Positions 1 to 10,329 of a stretch of 64,000 bases of DNA are shown here, piece by piece. The number at the start of each line of letters is the position of its first letter. Position 1 is the first letter of the stretch. The position numbers and the translations under genes are program-made. The notes under the pieces are model-generated. The model saw only the letters and a list, made by a program, of their open reading frames with translations. It did no database searches and was not told where the DNA came from. The stretch is from Gammaproteobacteria bacterium. GTDB lineage: Bacteria; Pseudomonadota; Gammaproteobacteria; Pseudomonadales; Pseudohongiellaceae. Where the stretch lies: the NCBI GenBank assembly GCA_017853205.1, contig JAFMKB010000004.1, positions 21,580-85,579 of the forward strand, written 5' to 3'.

Positions 1-960
1 TCTTTCGAGGAGATGGCGCGAGTAGAATCACAGCGCGAAGACGGCGTGCAAGCAGTAGCAATCGTTACGCCGAATCATTTGCATTTCGAACCCGCTAAAG
101 CGCTGCTCGCTGAAGGTATTCATGTCATTTGCGATAAGCCGCTCACTAACGACTATGCCCAGGCACAAGAACTCGCCGAGATCGTAAGCAAAAGTAACGC
201 ACAGTTTGCCGTGACCTATAACTACAGCGGTTATCCACTTGTCCGTGAGGCGCGCCACCTAGTTGCCTCCGGAGCCCTTGGTGCGATTCGATTAGTACAG
301 GTCGAATATCCACAAGACTGGCTTGCAACGAATATCGAAGCCAGTGGGCAGAAGCAAGCGGCATGGCGAACCGACCCCGCTCGTGCGGGCGCAGGCGGTA
401 GCATCGGGGACATAGGCACGCACGCGTTCCATCTCGCGGGATTTGTTTGTGGCATGCAGCCGACAAGCCTGCTTGCCGATCTCTCTTCTTTCGTCCCCGG
501 CCGCGTCCTCGACGACAACGCCCATATTCTGCTGCGATACGCCAGCGGCGCTCGGGGGATGCTCTGGGCGAGTCAGGTCGCGGCGGGACAGGAAAACGCG
601 CTTCGGTTGCGAGTCTATGGCGAAACGGGGAGTCTGGAATGGTTTCAAGAGAACCCTAATCAGCTCATACATCGTCCCTTAGGCGAGCCGATGCGCACGC
701 TCACTCGCGGCGGAGCGGGTCTCTCGGCAAGCGTTGTTACACGAATCCCTGCGGGTCATCCCGAAGGGTTTATCGAGGGCTTCGCCACGCTCTACAGCGA
801 CTTTGCCGATCTGATTGTCTCTAGCGATGGAATTAACCATGGCCATGAAGACGATCCTTCGCGACTGCTCCCCACTGTCGCCGACGGTGTAAAGGGTGTA
901 CGTTTTGTGACAGCGGCGGTAGAGTCAATGGCAAATGGCTGTAGCTGGGTGACGCTGTAG
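1..960 (+). CDS. Gfo/Idh/MocA family oxidoreductase (5' truncated by window edge)
   Basis: Frame open to base 1; VTPNHLHFEPAKALLAEGIHVICDKPLT motif and GGSIGDIGTHAFHLA typical of the family; Rossmann N-terminus missing. Confidence 0.88.
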   Translation, partial: SFEEMARVESQREDGVQAVAIVTPNHLHFEPAKALLAEGIHVICDKPLTNDYAQAQELAEIVSKSNAQFAVTYNYSGYPLVREARHLVASGALGAIRLVQVEYPQDWLATNIEASGQKQAAWRTDPARAGAGGSIGDIGTHAFHLAGFVCGMQPTSLLADLSSFVPGRVLDDNAHILLRYASGARGMLWASQVAAGQENALRLRVYGETGSLEWFQENPNQLIHRPLGEPMRTLTRGGAGLSASVVTRIPAGHPEGFIEGFATLYSDFADLIVSSDGINHGHEDDPSRLLPTVADGVKGVRFVTAAVESMANGCSWVTL

Positions 961-991
961 TAATTCAGAATCTAAAAAAGGACTACGCACA

Positions 992-1837
992 ATGGTAAGC
1001 ATTAGCCGTCGACAATTTCTAAATCGCAGTGGGCTTTTCGCTGCCGGCATCACAAGCAGTGTGCTGCTTCCGTCATTCGCTCGCGCACAATCGCGCCGAG
1101 TCGAAAACATTGGGCTGCAACTCTACACACTGCGCAACGAACTTGCCGATGACTTTGATGGCACGCTAGCACGTGTAGCCGAGCTTGGTTATAAAGAGAT
1201 GGAGTTTGCTGGCTATTACGGCCGCAGCGCGGCTCAGATTAAAGCGGCGCTTGACGCGAACGGATTAGTGTCACCGGCGGCGCATATCCAATGGGCAGCA
1301 GTCCGCGATAATCTACAAATTGAAATTGAGCGGGCAGTAGGGATTGGCCAAGATTATATTGTCATTCCTTATTTGCAAGAGAACGAGAGAACACTCGATC
1401 ACTACAAGCGGCTTGTCGATACGCTCAACGGAGCGGGTGAGGCTTGTCGCAATGCGGGTCTCAAAATCGCTTACCACAACCATGATTTTGAATTTGCCGC
1501 AGTCGATGGCGTTGTTCCCTATGACATGCTGCTTGCACAGACTGATCCGGCGCTTGTCGATATGGAGCTCGATCTGTTCTGGATAGCCTATGCTGGGGCC
1601 GATCCCCTCCGCTATGTCAAAGAACATGCAGGCCGCTTCAGTATGCTGCACGTGAAAGACCTTTCTGCTGACCGAAAGATGGTAGCGGTGGGCGAGGGCT
1701 CGATCGACTTCGAATCTATTTTCGCGCATACCGATACCGGTGGTTTTAAACATTATTTCGTCGAACACGACAATCCTGTTGACGCGTTCGAGTCTGTGAC
1801 CACGAGCATCGAATCGGTTCGCCGAATGAGATTTTAA
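992..1837 (+). CDS. Sugar phosphate isomerase/epimerase (xylose isomerase-like TIM barrel) with Tat signal
   Basis: SRRQFL Tat-like N-terminus; IGLQLYTLR, HNHDFEF and MELDLFW TIM-barrel motifs. Confidence 0.87.
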   Translation: MVSISRRQFLNRSGLFAAGITSSVLLPSFARAQSRRVENIGLQLYTLRNELADDFDGTLARVAELGYKEMEFAGYYGRSAAQIKAALDANGLVSPAAHIQWAAVRDNLQIEIERAVGIGQDYIVIPYLQENERTLDHYKRLVDTLNGAGEACRNAGLKIAYHNHDFEFAAVDGVVPYDMLLAQTDPALVDMELDLFWIAYAGADPLRYVKEHAGRFSMLHVKDLSADRKMVAVGEGSIDFESIFAHTDTGGFKHYFVEHDNPVDAFESVTTSIESVRRMRF

Positions 1838-1892
1838 TCTGCGAGCGCGCGAGTAGCGCAGCACTAAGCGGTAAGAAAACGAGGAAAGAAGA

Positions 1893-2435
1893 ATGAAGAC
1901 CAGAAGAGAGTTTATCCAAGGCTTAATCTTATCGGTAGGCGGCGCGGCGACCCTTAGCGCCTGCGGAGATAAGGCGCCAGCGGTCACGGCGACCGCACCG
2001 CACAACCCAGGGCGATTCTATACAGGCGACGAGATGGCGCTCGTTAGCCGCGTTTCCGATCTCATCATTCCTCGAACAGAGACACCTGGCGCGCTCGACG
2101 TGAATGTTGCCGGTTACCTCGATGGCCTCATGAGCGATTGGGCAAGTGCAGAAACTCAGCGCGCACACCGCGCAGCACTCGCGCGACTGCGCGCGGATCT
2201 TGATTCTGCCGTTGGAGTTCCATTCGAGCGCGCGGCGCAAGAGGCTGCCGAGGAGGCATTGGCGGAACTCGACGCACGTGCGTTCGAAATCGATCAGAGC
2301 ATGGAAGGCTATCGCCGTTTTAAGGGTTGGATAACGCAGGCCTATTTCGCGACCGAAGGTGGCGCCGTCCAAGAACTAAAATGGGTCGCCTTACCCGGCC
2401 GCTGGGATCCTAGCGTCGACATAACGCCTGCGTAA
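1893..2435 (+). CDS. Gluconate 2-dehydrogenase subunit 3 family protein (Tat signal, possible lipobox)
   Basis: KTRREFIQG Tat motif, LSAC lipobox, VSDLIIPRTETPGALDVNV family pattern; next to GMC gene. Confidence 0.85.
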   Translation: MKTRREFIQGLILSVGGAATLSACGDKAPAVTATAPHNPGRFYTGDEMALVSRVSDLIIPRTETPGALDVNVAGYLDGLMSDWASAETQRAHRAALARLRADLDSAVGVPFERAAQEAAEEALAELDARAFEIDQSMEGYRRFKGWITQAYFATEGGAVQELKWVALPGRWDPSVDITPA

Positions 2436-2530
2436 CTTCGCATAACTCTGCGCGCATAACTGCGTTGCGCTAAATAATGATACGAGCGCCTTACGGCGGC
2501 TTCAAAAGAATTGAAGAGAGGATAACCACA

Positions 2531-4231
2531 GTGGCAGATTTCGATGCGATAGTAGTAGGGTCGGGAATGAGTGGCGGCATGTCGGCCAAAGAGCTTACCG
2601 AGCGTGGACTCAAGGTGTTGGTGTTGGAACGAGGTCCAGAAATAATTCCCGAGCGCGATTACACTGACAATTTAGCCCCTTGGGAGAAACCGAATCTCGA
2701 CAATGTTGCGCAGGAGGAGATAGCGGAACACTATCCGCGTCAATACGGTGGCGTGGCCTACGCGATTAAAGAATCGACAAAGCACTTCTGGGTAAAAGAT
2801 TCTGAGCATCCCTACGAAGAAGCTGAGGGCACGACCTACGACTGGCTACGCGGATACCATACAGCGGGGCGGTCGATTATGTGGTCACGCCAAACCTACC
2901 GTTTGAGCGATCTCGATTTCGGTGCAAACGCGCGCGAAGGCCATGCGATAGACTGGCCGATCCGCTACGCCGATATTGAGCCTTGGTATAACAAGGTCGA
3001 GACCTTTATTGGTATTTCTGGCAGCGCCGAAGGGCTTCCACATCTACCTGATAGTGTTTTCCAGCCCGCGTTTGAACTTACCGATGCCGAGAAAGCATTG
3101 AAGGCAAGCGTTGAGTCTAGTTTCCCAGAACGCAATGTAATTCCTGCGCGCATCGCACACCTTACAGATGCGACTGAAGAGCAGAAATCGCTTGGACGCA
3201 GCAATTGCCAAGTACGTAACCATTGCCACCAAGGCTGCAGCTTTAAGGCATATTTCTCGTCGCTCAATGCGACCCTCCCCGCCGCAGAGCGCACTGGTAA
3301 CCTAACCATGGTTCATAACGCGATAGTTGAGTCTATTGAATACGACGCAGTAAGCAATCGTGTTTCTGGTGTACGCGTAATCGATGCGGAGACGAATGAG
3401 AAACGCACCTATACAGCAAAAGTTATTTTTCTAAATGCGTCCACGATAGCGTCTGCAATGATTTTGCTCCAGTCTAAGTCAGAGACGTTCCCTAATGGGC
3501 TGGCGAATCATTCCGATCAAGTGGGCCGCAATTTAATGGACCACGTTAGCGGCGCAAATGCGACCGGTTACCTTAGCGGATTCGATAACAAAACGACGTT
3601 TGGTAGACGCCCAAGCGGTGGGATTTATATTCCGCGTTACGCCAATCTAAACGGACAAGACAAACCGTATCGCCGGGGATTTGGTTTCCAAGGAGGCGCA
3701 ACCTCTGTGGGTAATGCCGGCGGTCAAATCCCTGGCATCGGTCGAGCGTTTAAGGAAGCGCACAGATTACCGAGCGCTTGGCGTATCGGCATCGGCGCTT
3801 TTGGAGAGCAACTCTCTAATCCAGATAACCGCGTTACTCTTCATCCTAGCAAGCGCGATAAATGGGGCAACCCTCTCGCTTTATTTAACGTTAAGTATGG
3901 CGAAAACGAATATAAAATGTTGGAGGAAGCCAGCAAAGACGCTGTTGCGATGCTTGAGGCAGCGGGCTGTACACAAATCACCGCGACACCAGTTAATCTC
4001 ACCAAACCTGGCAACCGCATTCACGAAATGGGCAGCGCGCGCATGGGACGAGATCGAGAGACTTCCGTGCTAAACGGTTGGTGTCAGGCGCACGATGTGC
4101 CAAACCTGTTTATTACCGACGGTTCGTTTATGACGTCGGCAGCATGTCAGAACCCATCGCTTACGTATATGGCGTTCAGCGCACGCGCTGCTAATTACGC
4201 AGCTGACCTTATTGAGCAGGGGGTCATCTAA
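2531..4231 (+). CDS. GMC family oxidoreductase (gluconate/glucoside dehydrogenase large-subunit-like)
   Basis: DAIVVGSGMSGGMSAKEL FAD motif; C-terminal NPSLTYMAFSARAA; GTG start at 2531 chosen (ORF track starts at 2477). Confidence 0.85.
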   Translation: MADFDAIVVGSGMSGGMSAKELTERGLKVLVLERGPEIIPERDYTDNLAPWEKPNLDNVAQEEIAEHYPRQYGGVAYAIKESTKHFWVKDSEHPYEEAEGTTYDWLRGYHTAGRSIMWSRQTYRLSDLDFGANAREGHAIDWPIRYADIEPWYNKVETFIGISGSAEGLPHLPDSVFQPAFELTDAEKALKASVESSFPERNVIPARIAHLTDATEEQKSLGRSNCQVRNHCHQGCSFKAYFSSLNATLPAAERTGNLTMVHNAIVESIEYDAVSNRVSGVRVIDAETNEKRTYTAKVIFLNASTIASAMILLQSKSETFPNGLANHSDQVGRNLMDHVSGANATGYLSGFDNKTTFGRRPSGGIYIPRYANLNGQDKPYRRGFGFQGGATSVGNAGGQIPGIGRAFKEAHRLPSAWRIGIGAFGEQLSNPDNRVTLHPSKRDKWGNPLALFNVKYGENEYKMLEEASKDAVAMLEAAGCTQITATPVNLTKPGNRIHEMGSARMGRDRETSVLNGWCQAHDVPNLFITDGSFMTSAACQNPSLTYMAFSARAANYAADLIEQGVI

Positions 4232-4305
4232 CAGATTCTTTGGTGAGTGAGTCAATCAGATCGCGATAGAAAGAAGTTGATCAACACAGAAAGGGTTACA
4301 CCGTT

Positions 4306-4629
4306 ATGACACTCAAAAGCACCTACCTTTTGCTTGCGATACTCGGCGCTGCAGTGCCTTATCTTTTCTTTTTAGATTTTTTCGGTGAGTACGGGGTAAG
4401 TGTTTCGGATTTCGTTGCCGCGCTTTTTGCAAATTCTGCGAGCGGCGGATTTACCGCCGATCTCCTCATTAGCTCTTTTGTATTCTGGCTATTTATGTTT
4501 GCACGTCGTTCACAGACGAAAGGCGAAAGTCCAGCACCTTGGTTTTTTATGCTTTTGAACCTTGGTATCGGTTTGTCCTGTGCTCTTCCTGCTTACCTTT
4601 ATGCGCAGGCCAGTCGTGAAGCAAAATAA
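4306..4629 (+). CDS. DUF2834 domain-containing membrane protein
   Basis: YLLLAILGAAVPYLFFLDFF...GGFTADLLISSFVFWLFMFAR pattern. Confidence 0.75.
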   Translation: MTLKSTYLLLAILGAAVPYLFFLDFFGEYGVSVSDFVAALFANSASGGFTADLLISSFVFWLFMFARRSQTKGESPAPWFFMLLNLGIGLSCALPAYLYAQASREAK

Positions 4630-4647
4630 TAGTACTTCCTCAGACTA

Positions 4648-4821
4648 ATGCGCGGCGTCAAGAAACAGGATCTTCCTCAGAAAACGTGTCCCGTCTGCGA
4701 GCTGCCTTTTGCGTGGCGGAAAAAATGGGAGAAAAACTGGAACGAGGTTAAATACTGCTCGGAAAGATGTCGACGATCGGCGAAGGTCAGCCAAGCCCCA
4801 GCTTCCCCCGAACAGCGCTAA
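4648..4821 (+). CDS. DUF2256 domain-containing small protein (57 aa, not in ORF track)
   Basis: Hand translation [57 protein letters not shown]; CPxC...W+KKW...[10 protein letters not shown] signature. Confidence 0.85.
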   Translation: MRGVKKQDLPQKTCPVCELPFAWRKKWEKNWNEVKYCSERCRRSAKVSQAPASPEQR

Positions 4822-6511
4822 AGGCCTCAAACTGACTCAGATAAACCTCGCCGCTAAGATGCTCGAAGAAATCGGTGCGGTTGAGCATGTCCATCACGGG
4901 TCCCTTCACCTCCGACAGGTTCAGTGTAATTCCCTGCTGTTTTAAACGCAGGTTGATCGCCTCTAGTGTCTCTAATGCCGTGTAGTCAATCTCATTTATC
5001 GCCGTACACATAAGTATTACGTGTGCGATGTCGCCGTTATCGAACGCAGCAGAATAAATGCGTTCCTCAAGATAAGAGGCGTTGGCAAAGAAGAGGCTTT
5101 CGTCGACTCTAAGAGTAAGAATCTGTGGGTAGCATTCGACCTGATAACGGCGCACATTGCGGAAATGCTCGGTGCCCTCGATAAGTCCCACTTCGGCTAT
5201 ATGAGGTTTGGAGGTGCGATAGAGGTGTAGACCAATCGATACCAATATGCCGCAGGAAACACCGGCTTCGACGCCGAACCCCAAGGTAATAAACATCGTG
5301 ACCAACACAGCTGCCGTATCTCCCTTGGAGACGCGCCAGGTCTTTTTGATAACCGAGAAATCGACGAGGGCAATAACCGCTACAATAATCGTGGCGGCGA
5401 GGGTAGCTTTAGGTAGGCTGTAAAGTAATGGCGTTAGGAATAGAGAGACTACGCCGATAAATGCCGCGGTCATTAGACTTGCAGCCTGCGTGACAGCGCC
5501 GGCGTCGAAGTTAACAACCGAGCGTGAAAAGCCGCCGGTTACTGGAAGTCCGCCCGAAAAAGCCGAGGCGACGTTTGCGGCGCCGAGCCCAATGAGTTCT
5601 TGATCCGCATCGATCCGCTCTTGCCGCTTGCCACCTAAAGTGCGACCGACCGATACCGATTCTACGTAACCGATAATCGAAATAAGAAGCGCAGGCAACC
5701 ACAGCGCCTCAATGAGTGCGATTGAGAAATCAGGTAAAGCGAGCATTGGTAAACCAGTAGGAATAGCACCGACTACCGCAACGCCATTAGCATCAAGTCC
5801 TAGGGATGAAACCGCAACTATCGTCGCAATGACTGCTAGCACAGGTGCGACCTTGGTCAGCAGCTGCGCGCGGAAACGACTGACGCCGAGCTTTGTAAGA
5901 AACGAAACGCCGCTTCTCTTCACAAGCATCAAAAAGACAATTACGCCCACGCCTATCCAAAGGGTCGAAAAATTAAGCTGTGGGATATGTATCCAAATTG
6001 AGTGGAGAAGTTCACCGATCGTATCTCCGCCAGCCTGGATGCCGAAAATATGGCGCAGCTGACTGAGCGCGATAATGATAGCCGACGCAGTTATAAACGC
6101 CGACACGACGGTGTGCGAAAGAAAGTTGGCAAGAAACCCGAGTCTCAATAAACCAAATACGGCGAGCATGCCTCCGGACAGTGCTGCAAGAGTAATGGCA
6201 GCAGCAGTTGCGCTGACGCCATCACTCGCTGAAACCTCACCGACAGCAGCCGCCGTCATGAGCGAGGCGATTGCCACCGGTCCTACCGACAGTGTGCTAC
6301 TGCTACCAAAAAGCGCGTACACAGCGAGTGGAAGAATACTGGCGTAGAGGCCGACTTCCGCAGGCAGTCCAGCTAACAGCGCATAGGCTAAGGATTGCGG
6401 TATTAGCATAATTGTCACAATGATCGCAGCGATCAGGTCACTGCTAAAAGTCTGTCCATCGTAACCGCGTATCCAGCGCAGCGCCGGCAGTAATTTATCG
6501 CTCCTTCGCAT
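4787..6511 (-). CDS. SulP family inorganic anion transporter with STAS domain
   Basis: [26 protein letters not shown] and [27 protein letters not shown] SulP motifs; C-terminal STAS. Confidence 0.92.
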   Translation of the reverse strand: MRRSDKLLPALRWIRGYDGQTFSSDLIAAIIVTIMLIPQSLAYALLAGLPAEVGLYASILPLAVYALFGSSSTLSVGPVAIASLMTAAAVGEVSASDGVSATAAAITLAALSGGMLAVFGLLRLGFLANFLSHTVVSAFITASAIIIALSQLRHIFGIQAGGDTIGELLHSIWIHIPQLNFSTLWIGVGVIVFLMLVKRSGVSFLTKLGVSRFRAQLLTKVAPVLAVIATIVAVSSLGLDANGVAVVGAIPTGLPMLALPDFSIALIEALWLPALLISIIGYVESVSVGRTLGGKRQERIDADQELIGLGAANVASAFSGGLPVTGGFSRSVVNFDAGAVTQAASLMTAAFIGVVSLFLTPLLYSLPKATLAATIIVAVIALVDFSVIKKTWRVSKGDTAAVLVTMFITLGFGVEAGVSCGILVSIGLHLYRTSKPHIAEVGLIEGTEHFRNVRRYQVECYPQILTLRVDESLFFANASYLEERIYSAAFDNGDIAHVILMCTAINEIDYTALETLEAINLRLKQQGITLNLSEVKGPVMDMLNRTDFFEHLSGEVYLSQFEAFSAVRGKLGLG

Positions 6512-6581
6512 TCAACTCTTTCCTTGGTTCACGGTACTTAATTTTGCTGCAGTGCAGGACGCATCTGCAGCGCAATAAAGA

Positions 6582-8291
6582 CTAACTTCTTAGCGACTTC
6601 AGCTTCTTGGGTGCTGCGAGCCACTCGCGACCCTTCAACATCGCATGCCAATAGATCGCGGGGAGCATGTCCTTTTTAAGAATCCACGCTGCCCACGTTG
6701 GGCGAGTGCCATTAAGTAAAAATGACGGAAATGAAGGAAGAAGCTTGCCACCATAGCCAAACTCCGCGAGCACAATCTTACCGCGTTCGACCGTAAGTGG
6801 GCACGAACCGTAGCCATCGTATCCTGCCTGGAGATCTCGACCGTTAATAGAGCTAATGATGTTAGCAGCCACAACCGGCACCTGCTTGCGCACAGCAGCC
6901 ATGGTTTTGGCATTGGGGGTGTTCATTACGTCGCCTAATCCCCAAACATTCGCAAATTTCTTATGTTGCAGACTGAATTGATCGACGTCGAGCCAGCCAC
7001 CGGCATCGGCAAGTACGCTGTTAGCAACAAAATCCGGCGCTTTCTGTGGTGGGCACACGTGAATCATATCGAACTCTTCGCAGATTACGTCATTCTCTTT
7101 CCCTTCCTCAGACGATTTAAAATAGGCGCGCTTATTTTCGCCGTCGACTTCGACAAGAGTATGATTGAAATGAGTCTTGGCATGGTATTTCTCAATATAT
7201 TTCTGCAGCGCTGGAACGTACGCTGCGACACCGAAAAGAACTCCGCCAGCATTGAAGAAATCGATGTTGATATCTTTTAGCGCACCGGTGCGACGCCAAT
7301 GGTCGCCGGAAAGATATAACGCTTTCTGAGGAGCGCCCGCGCATTTGATCGGCATCGGTGGTTGGGTAAAGATTGCGCGCCCTTTCTTAAGTCCTTTTAC
7401 AAGTTCCCAAGTGTAGGCTGAATATTCATAGGAATAGTTGGACGTGACGCCGTTCTTACCGAGACTCTCTTTGAGCCCTTTGATGCCATCCCAGTTAAGC
7501 ACAAGCCCGGGAGCGACGATAAGGTGCTGATAATGAAGCGACTGCTCGTTATCTAACTGAACCGTATTTTCGGTCGGTGTAAAGCCGACGGCAGCTTGTT
7601 TGATCCATGAGACGTTGCTAGGAATCAGGTCGCGCATGTTGCGCTTTGTTTGCGTGTTGTTGAACACGCCTCCGCCTACCATTGTCCACCCAGGCTGATA
7701 GTAATGTGACTCGGCTGGATCTACCAAGGCGATACGTAAATCGCCTTTACGTTTGAGTAGGCTCGCTGCTGCAGCGATCCCTCCCGATCCTGCGCCAACT
7801 ATTACCACGTCGAACGAAGGTTTTGCTGCACCCTCGTTCTGTGTAGAAGCAGCGGCGATTTCTTTGTCTGCGACATAGGGTTTGACTGCGTCGGTAACAT
7901 CGAATCCGACTTCCTTCGCCTTTTCGAGTACCTCCTGAGCGCCGGCGCCTCGACTAACCGCTGCGGCTGACCAAAGGCAAACCGTTCGATTACCGGTTCG
8001 GCAGTAGGCGTGAATTTTCTCGGCTTTCGCTTGGGCCTGCTCGAGTAAGTCAGCGAAAGTCTGAACCTGCGCATCTGTCTGTTCGCCTGACTTGAAAGGC
8101 AGATTAACGACCGCAATCCCTAGCGCGTCAGCAGCAGCCGAAATAGCGTCAAATGTCACTTGGTCTTGCGACTCGCCATCGGGACGATTGCAAACGAGTG
8201 TTGTTACGCCATTGGCTTTCAGTTCGGCAAGATCATCTATTTCAACTTGAGCCGAAACTGTGAGTGTGTCGTTTAGCGTCATGATGCGCAT
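6582..8291 (-). CDS. DUF442 (PTP/rhodanese-like, TIGR01244-type) domain fused to sulfide:quinone oxidoreductase-like FAD protein
   Basis: N-terminal HAYCRTGNRTVCLW Cys loop; C-terminal DVVIVGAGSGGIAAAASLLKR, KCAGAPQKALYL and SCPLTVERGKIVLAEFGYGG SQR motifs. Confidence 0.9.
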   Translation of the reverse strand: MRIMTLNDTLTVSAQVEIDDLAELKANGVTTLVCNRPDGESQDQVTFDAISAAADALGIAVVNLPFKSGEQTDAQVQTFADLLEQAQAKAEKIHAYCRTGNRTVCLWSAAAVSRGAGAQEVLEKAKEVGFDVTDAVKPYVADKEIAAASTQNEGAAKPSFDVVIVGAGSGGIAAAASLLKRKGDLRIALVDPAESHYYQPGWTMVGGGVFNNTQTKRNMRDLIPSNVSWIKQAAVGFTPTENTVQLDNEQSLHYQHLIVAPGLVLNWDGIKGLKESLGKNGVTSNYSYEYSAYTWELVKGLKKGRAIFTQPPMPIKCAGAPQKALYLSGDHWRRTGALKDINIDFFNAGGVLFGVAAYVPALQKYIEKYHAKTHFNHTLVEVDGENKRAYFKSSEEGKENDVICEEFDMIHVCPPQKAPDFVANSVLADAGGWLDVDQFSLQHKKFANVWGLGDVMNTPNAKTMAAVRKQVPVVAANIISSINGRDLQAGYDGYGSCPLTVERGKIVLAEFGYGGKLLPSFPSFLLNGTRPTWAAWILKKDMLPAIYWHAMLKGREWLAAPKKLKSLRS

Positions 8292-8381
8292 TGTTCTTCT
8301 CCTAGAATTTTTACTTAGAGCTAGTCATTATTTATGTTTATTCTTTAACAGAAATGATCTAAAGGTCTGAATCTACTCGTG

Positions 8382-9272
8382 CTATTTGAATGCATTTATT
8401 GGCACTTTGAGATAGACGAGCCCATTGTCCTCGGCTGCAGGAAATTCACCAGCGCGAACGTTGACCTGTAGCGACGGCAGGATTAAATGCGGCATGGCGA
8501 GTGTTTTATCTCGCGCGGTACGCATTTTCACAAATTCATCTTCGCTTATAGATTGGTTGACATGGATATTTCGCTCGCGTTCCTCAGCGATGGTTGTTTC
8601 ATACTCGAGCTCGCGGTCATTTGGGCCATAGTCGTGGCACATAAACACACGGGTCTCACCAGGGAGCTGAAGCAATTTGTGAATTGAGCGGTAAAGTGTA
8701 GCAGCATCGCCCCCAGGGAAGTCGGCACGCGCAGTTCCGGCGTCCGGCATAAATAGCGTATCGCCTACGAATAGCGCATCACCGATTAGATGCGACATAC
8801 ACGCAGGTGTGTGTCCAGGGGTATGCATAACATGCCCTTCGAGATTTCCGATTTTATAAGTTTCCCCGTCAGTGAAGAGGTGATCGAACTGCGAGCCATC
8901 GTGAGCAAGTTCGTTATCGATGTTATAGATACCGCCGAAAACTTTTTGCACTGTCTTTATTTGTTCGCCAATAGCGAGCTTTCCACCGATCTTATCGCAT
9001 ATGTAATGGCCTGCAGAAATATGATCGGCATGCGCATGCGTTTCGATTATCCATTCAATCCTTAGCTCGTTGTCGCGGATAAACTTTATCATCGCATCCG
9101 CGCCTTCATGGCTAATGCCGCCTGACGCGTAATCCAAGCCGAGCACGCTATCGATTATTGCGCACGCGGCAGAGCTAGGATCTTTGACGACATAAGAGAA
9201 TGTATTGCTCTCGGCATCAAAGAATGGCGTGACGACTGGAATCAAAGTGCTGTTATCGATCGCTGCGTTCAT
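8382..9272 (-). CDS. Persulfide dioxygenase-like MBL-fold hydrolase (ETHE1/Blh type)
   Basis: IETHAHADHISAG, HTPGHTPACMSHLIGDALFVGDTLF, CHDYGPNDRE; start taken at MNAAIDN. Confidence 0.9.
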   Translation of the reverse strand: MNAAIDNSTLIPVVTPFFDAESNTFSYVVKDPSSAACAIIDSVLGLDYASGGISHEGADAMIKFIRDNELRIEWIIETHAHADHISAGHYICDKIGGKLAIGEQIKTVQKVFGGIYNIDNELAHDGSQFDHLFTDGETYKIGNLEGHVMHTPGHTPACMSHLIGDALFVGDTLFMPDAGTARADFPGGDAATLYRSIHKLLQLPGETRVFMCHDYGPNDRELEYETTIAEERERNIHVNQSISEDEFVKMRTARDKTLAMPHLILPSLQVNVRAGEFPAAEDNGLVYLKVPINAFK

Positions 9273-9336
9273 GTTGACCTCCTTGTTTCGCTCCCACGCT
9301 AACGCAAGAGTGATTAGTTTCAAATTCTTGAGATGT

Positions 9337-10329
9337 TTATTCGTAGCTCAATGGCCGTGATTTTCCGTAGAAAATTTTATAAATAAATGCTGTGTAGATC
9401 AGAATCATGGGAACTGCGATTGCCGTTCCTATGAGGGCAAATTCGAGTGATGCGGTGGAGGCAGCGCTCTCCCAAATATCAAGTTTTCCGATGACGATAT
9501 CTGGGAAGATGCTATAAGCGAGTCCTAATGCCATCATCAGACACATCACTACCATGCACACGAAAACAATCCAGCCATAACCGGCTCTTAAGATCTCTTC
9601 CTTAGACAATACCCATAGCGCAGTGATATAGGCAACGCCTGTCATTAGTGGGATAGGGAGTAAGCCGATTGCTGCGGGCAAAGTGAACCACTTCGCCGCA
9701 ATCGTGCTACTTGCAATGGGTGTAGCAATTGAAATTAGAAATAGACCGATGCCCATCGGCAAAATGGCTGTGCGCGCCCATTTGGCAGCTTTCGTGTAGA
9801 TCTCACCAGAACTTTTAATGAATAACCATCCGCACCCGAGAACGACATAGAAGGCTGGAAGTGAGAAAGAAATTGCTATCGAGAATGCGATGCTAGTGAA
9901 ACTGCTTTCGAGTCCCATAACATAAGTGCCGAGCATCCAACCCTGCGCCATGGCTGCTAGAAGTGAACCTATGAAGAACAGATTGTTCCATAGGCGTTTG
10001 TACTCTGCTGTGACCTTCACGCGGAAATCGAATGCTACACCTCGCAAGATCAAGCCAAATAACATGAGCGTAACTGGGATATAAAGGTGTGTCAGGATCA
10101 TGCCGTGCGCGCTAGGGAAGGCTATGAGCAAAATACCTATGCCAAGCACTATCCAAGTCTCGTTTGCGTCCCAGAAAGGCCCGATGGTTTCAATCATGCG
10201 GTCTTTCTCATCGTCAGTTGCAAGCGGGAGCAAGATTCCAATTCCGAGATCGTAGCCGTCTAGAATAATATAGAGCAGTAGGGCTAGCCCCATTAGGCTT
10301 ACAAAAATTAGCGGTAGCCAATACTCCAT
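9337..10329 (-). CDS. cydB: Cytochrome bd ubiquinol oxidase subunit II
   Basis: DGYDLGIGILLPL and GPFWDANETWIVLGIGILLIAFP motifs; 1-nt overlap with cydA stop (TAATG). Confidence 0.96.
   Translation of the reverse strand: MEYWLPLIFVSLMGLALLLYIILDGYDLGIGILLPLATDDEKDRMIETIGPFWDANETWIVLGIGILLIAFPSAHGMILTHLYIPVTLMLFGLILRGVAFDFRVKVTAEYKRLWNNLFFIGSLLAAMAQGWMLGTYVMGLESSFTSIAFSIAISFSLPAFYVVLGCGWLFIKSSGEIYTKAAKWARTAILPMGIGLFLISIATPIASSTIAAKWFTLPAAIGLLPIPLMTGVAYITALWVLSKEEILRAGYGWIVFVCMVVMCLMMALGLAYSIFPDIVIGKLDIWESAASTASLEFALIGTAIAVPMILIYTAFIYKIFYGKSRPLSYE

Noticed and set aside
1313-2005. 230-aa minus-strand ORF
   Set aside because: Antisense to the TIM-barrel and subunit-3 genes, no family motifs; a shadow ORF of coding sequence.
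5712-6347. Plus-strand ORFs inside SulP
   Set aside because: Antisense to SulP; Ala/Thr/Ser-rich shadow translations.
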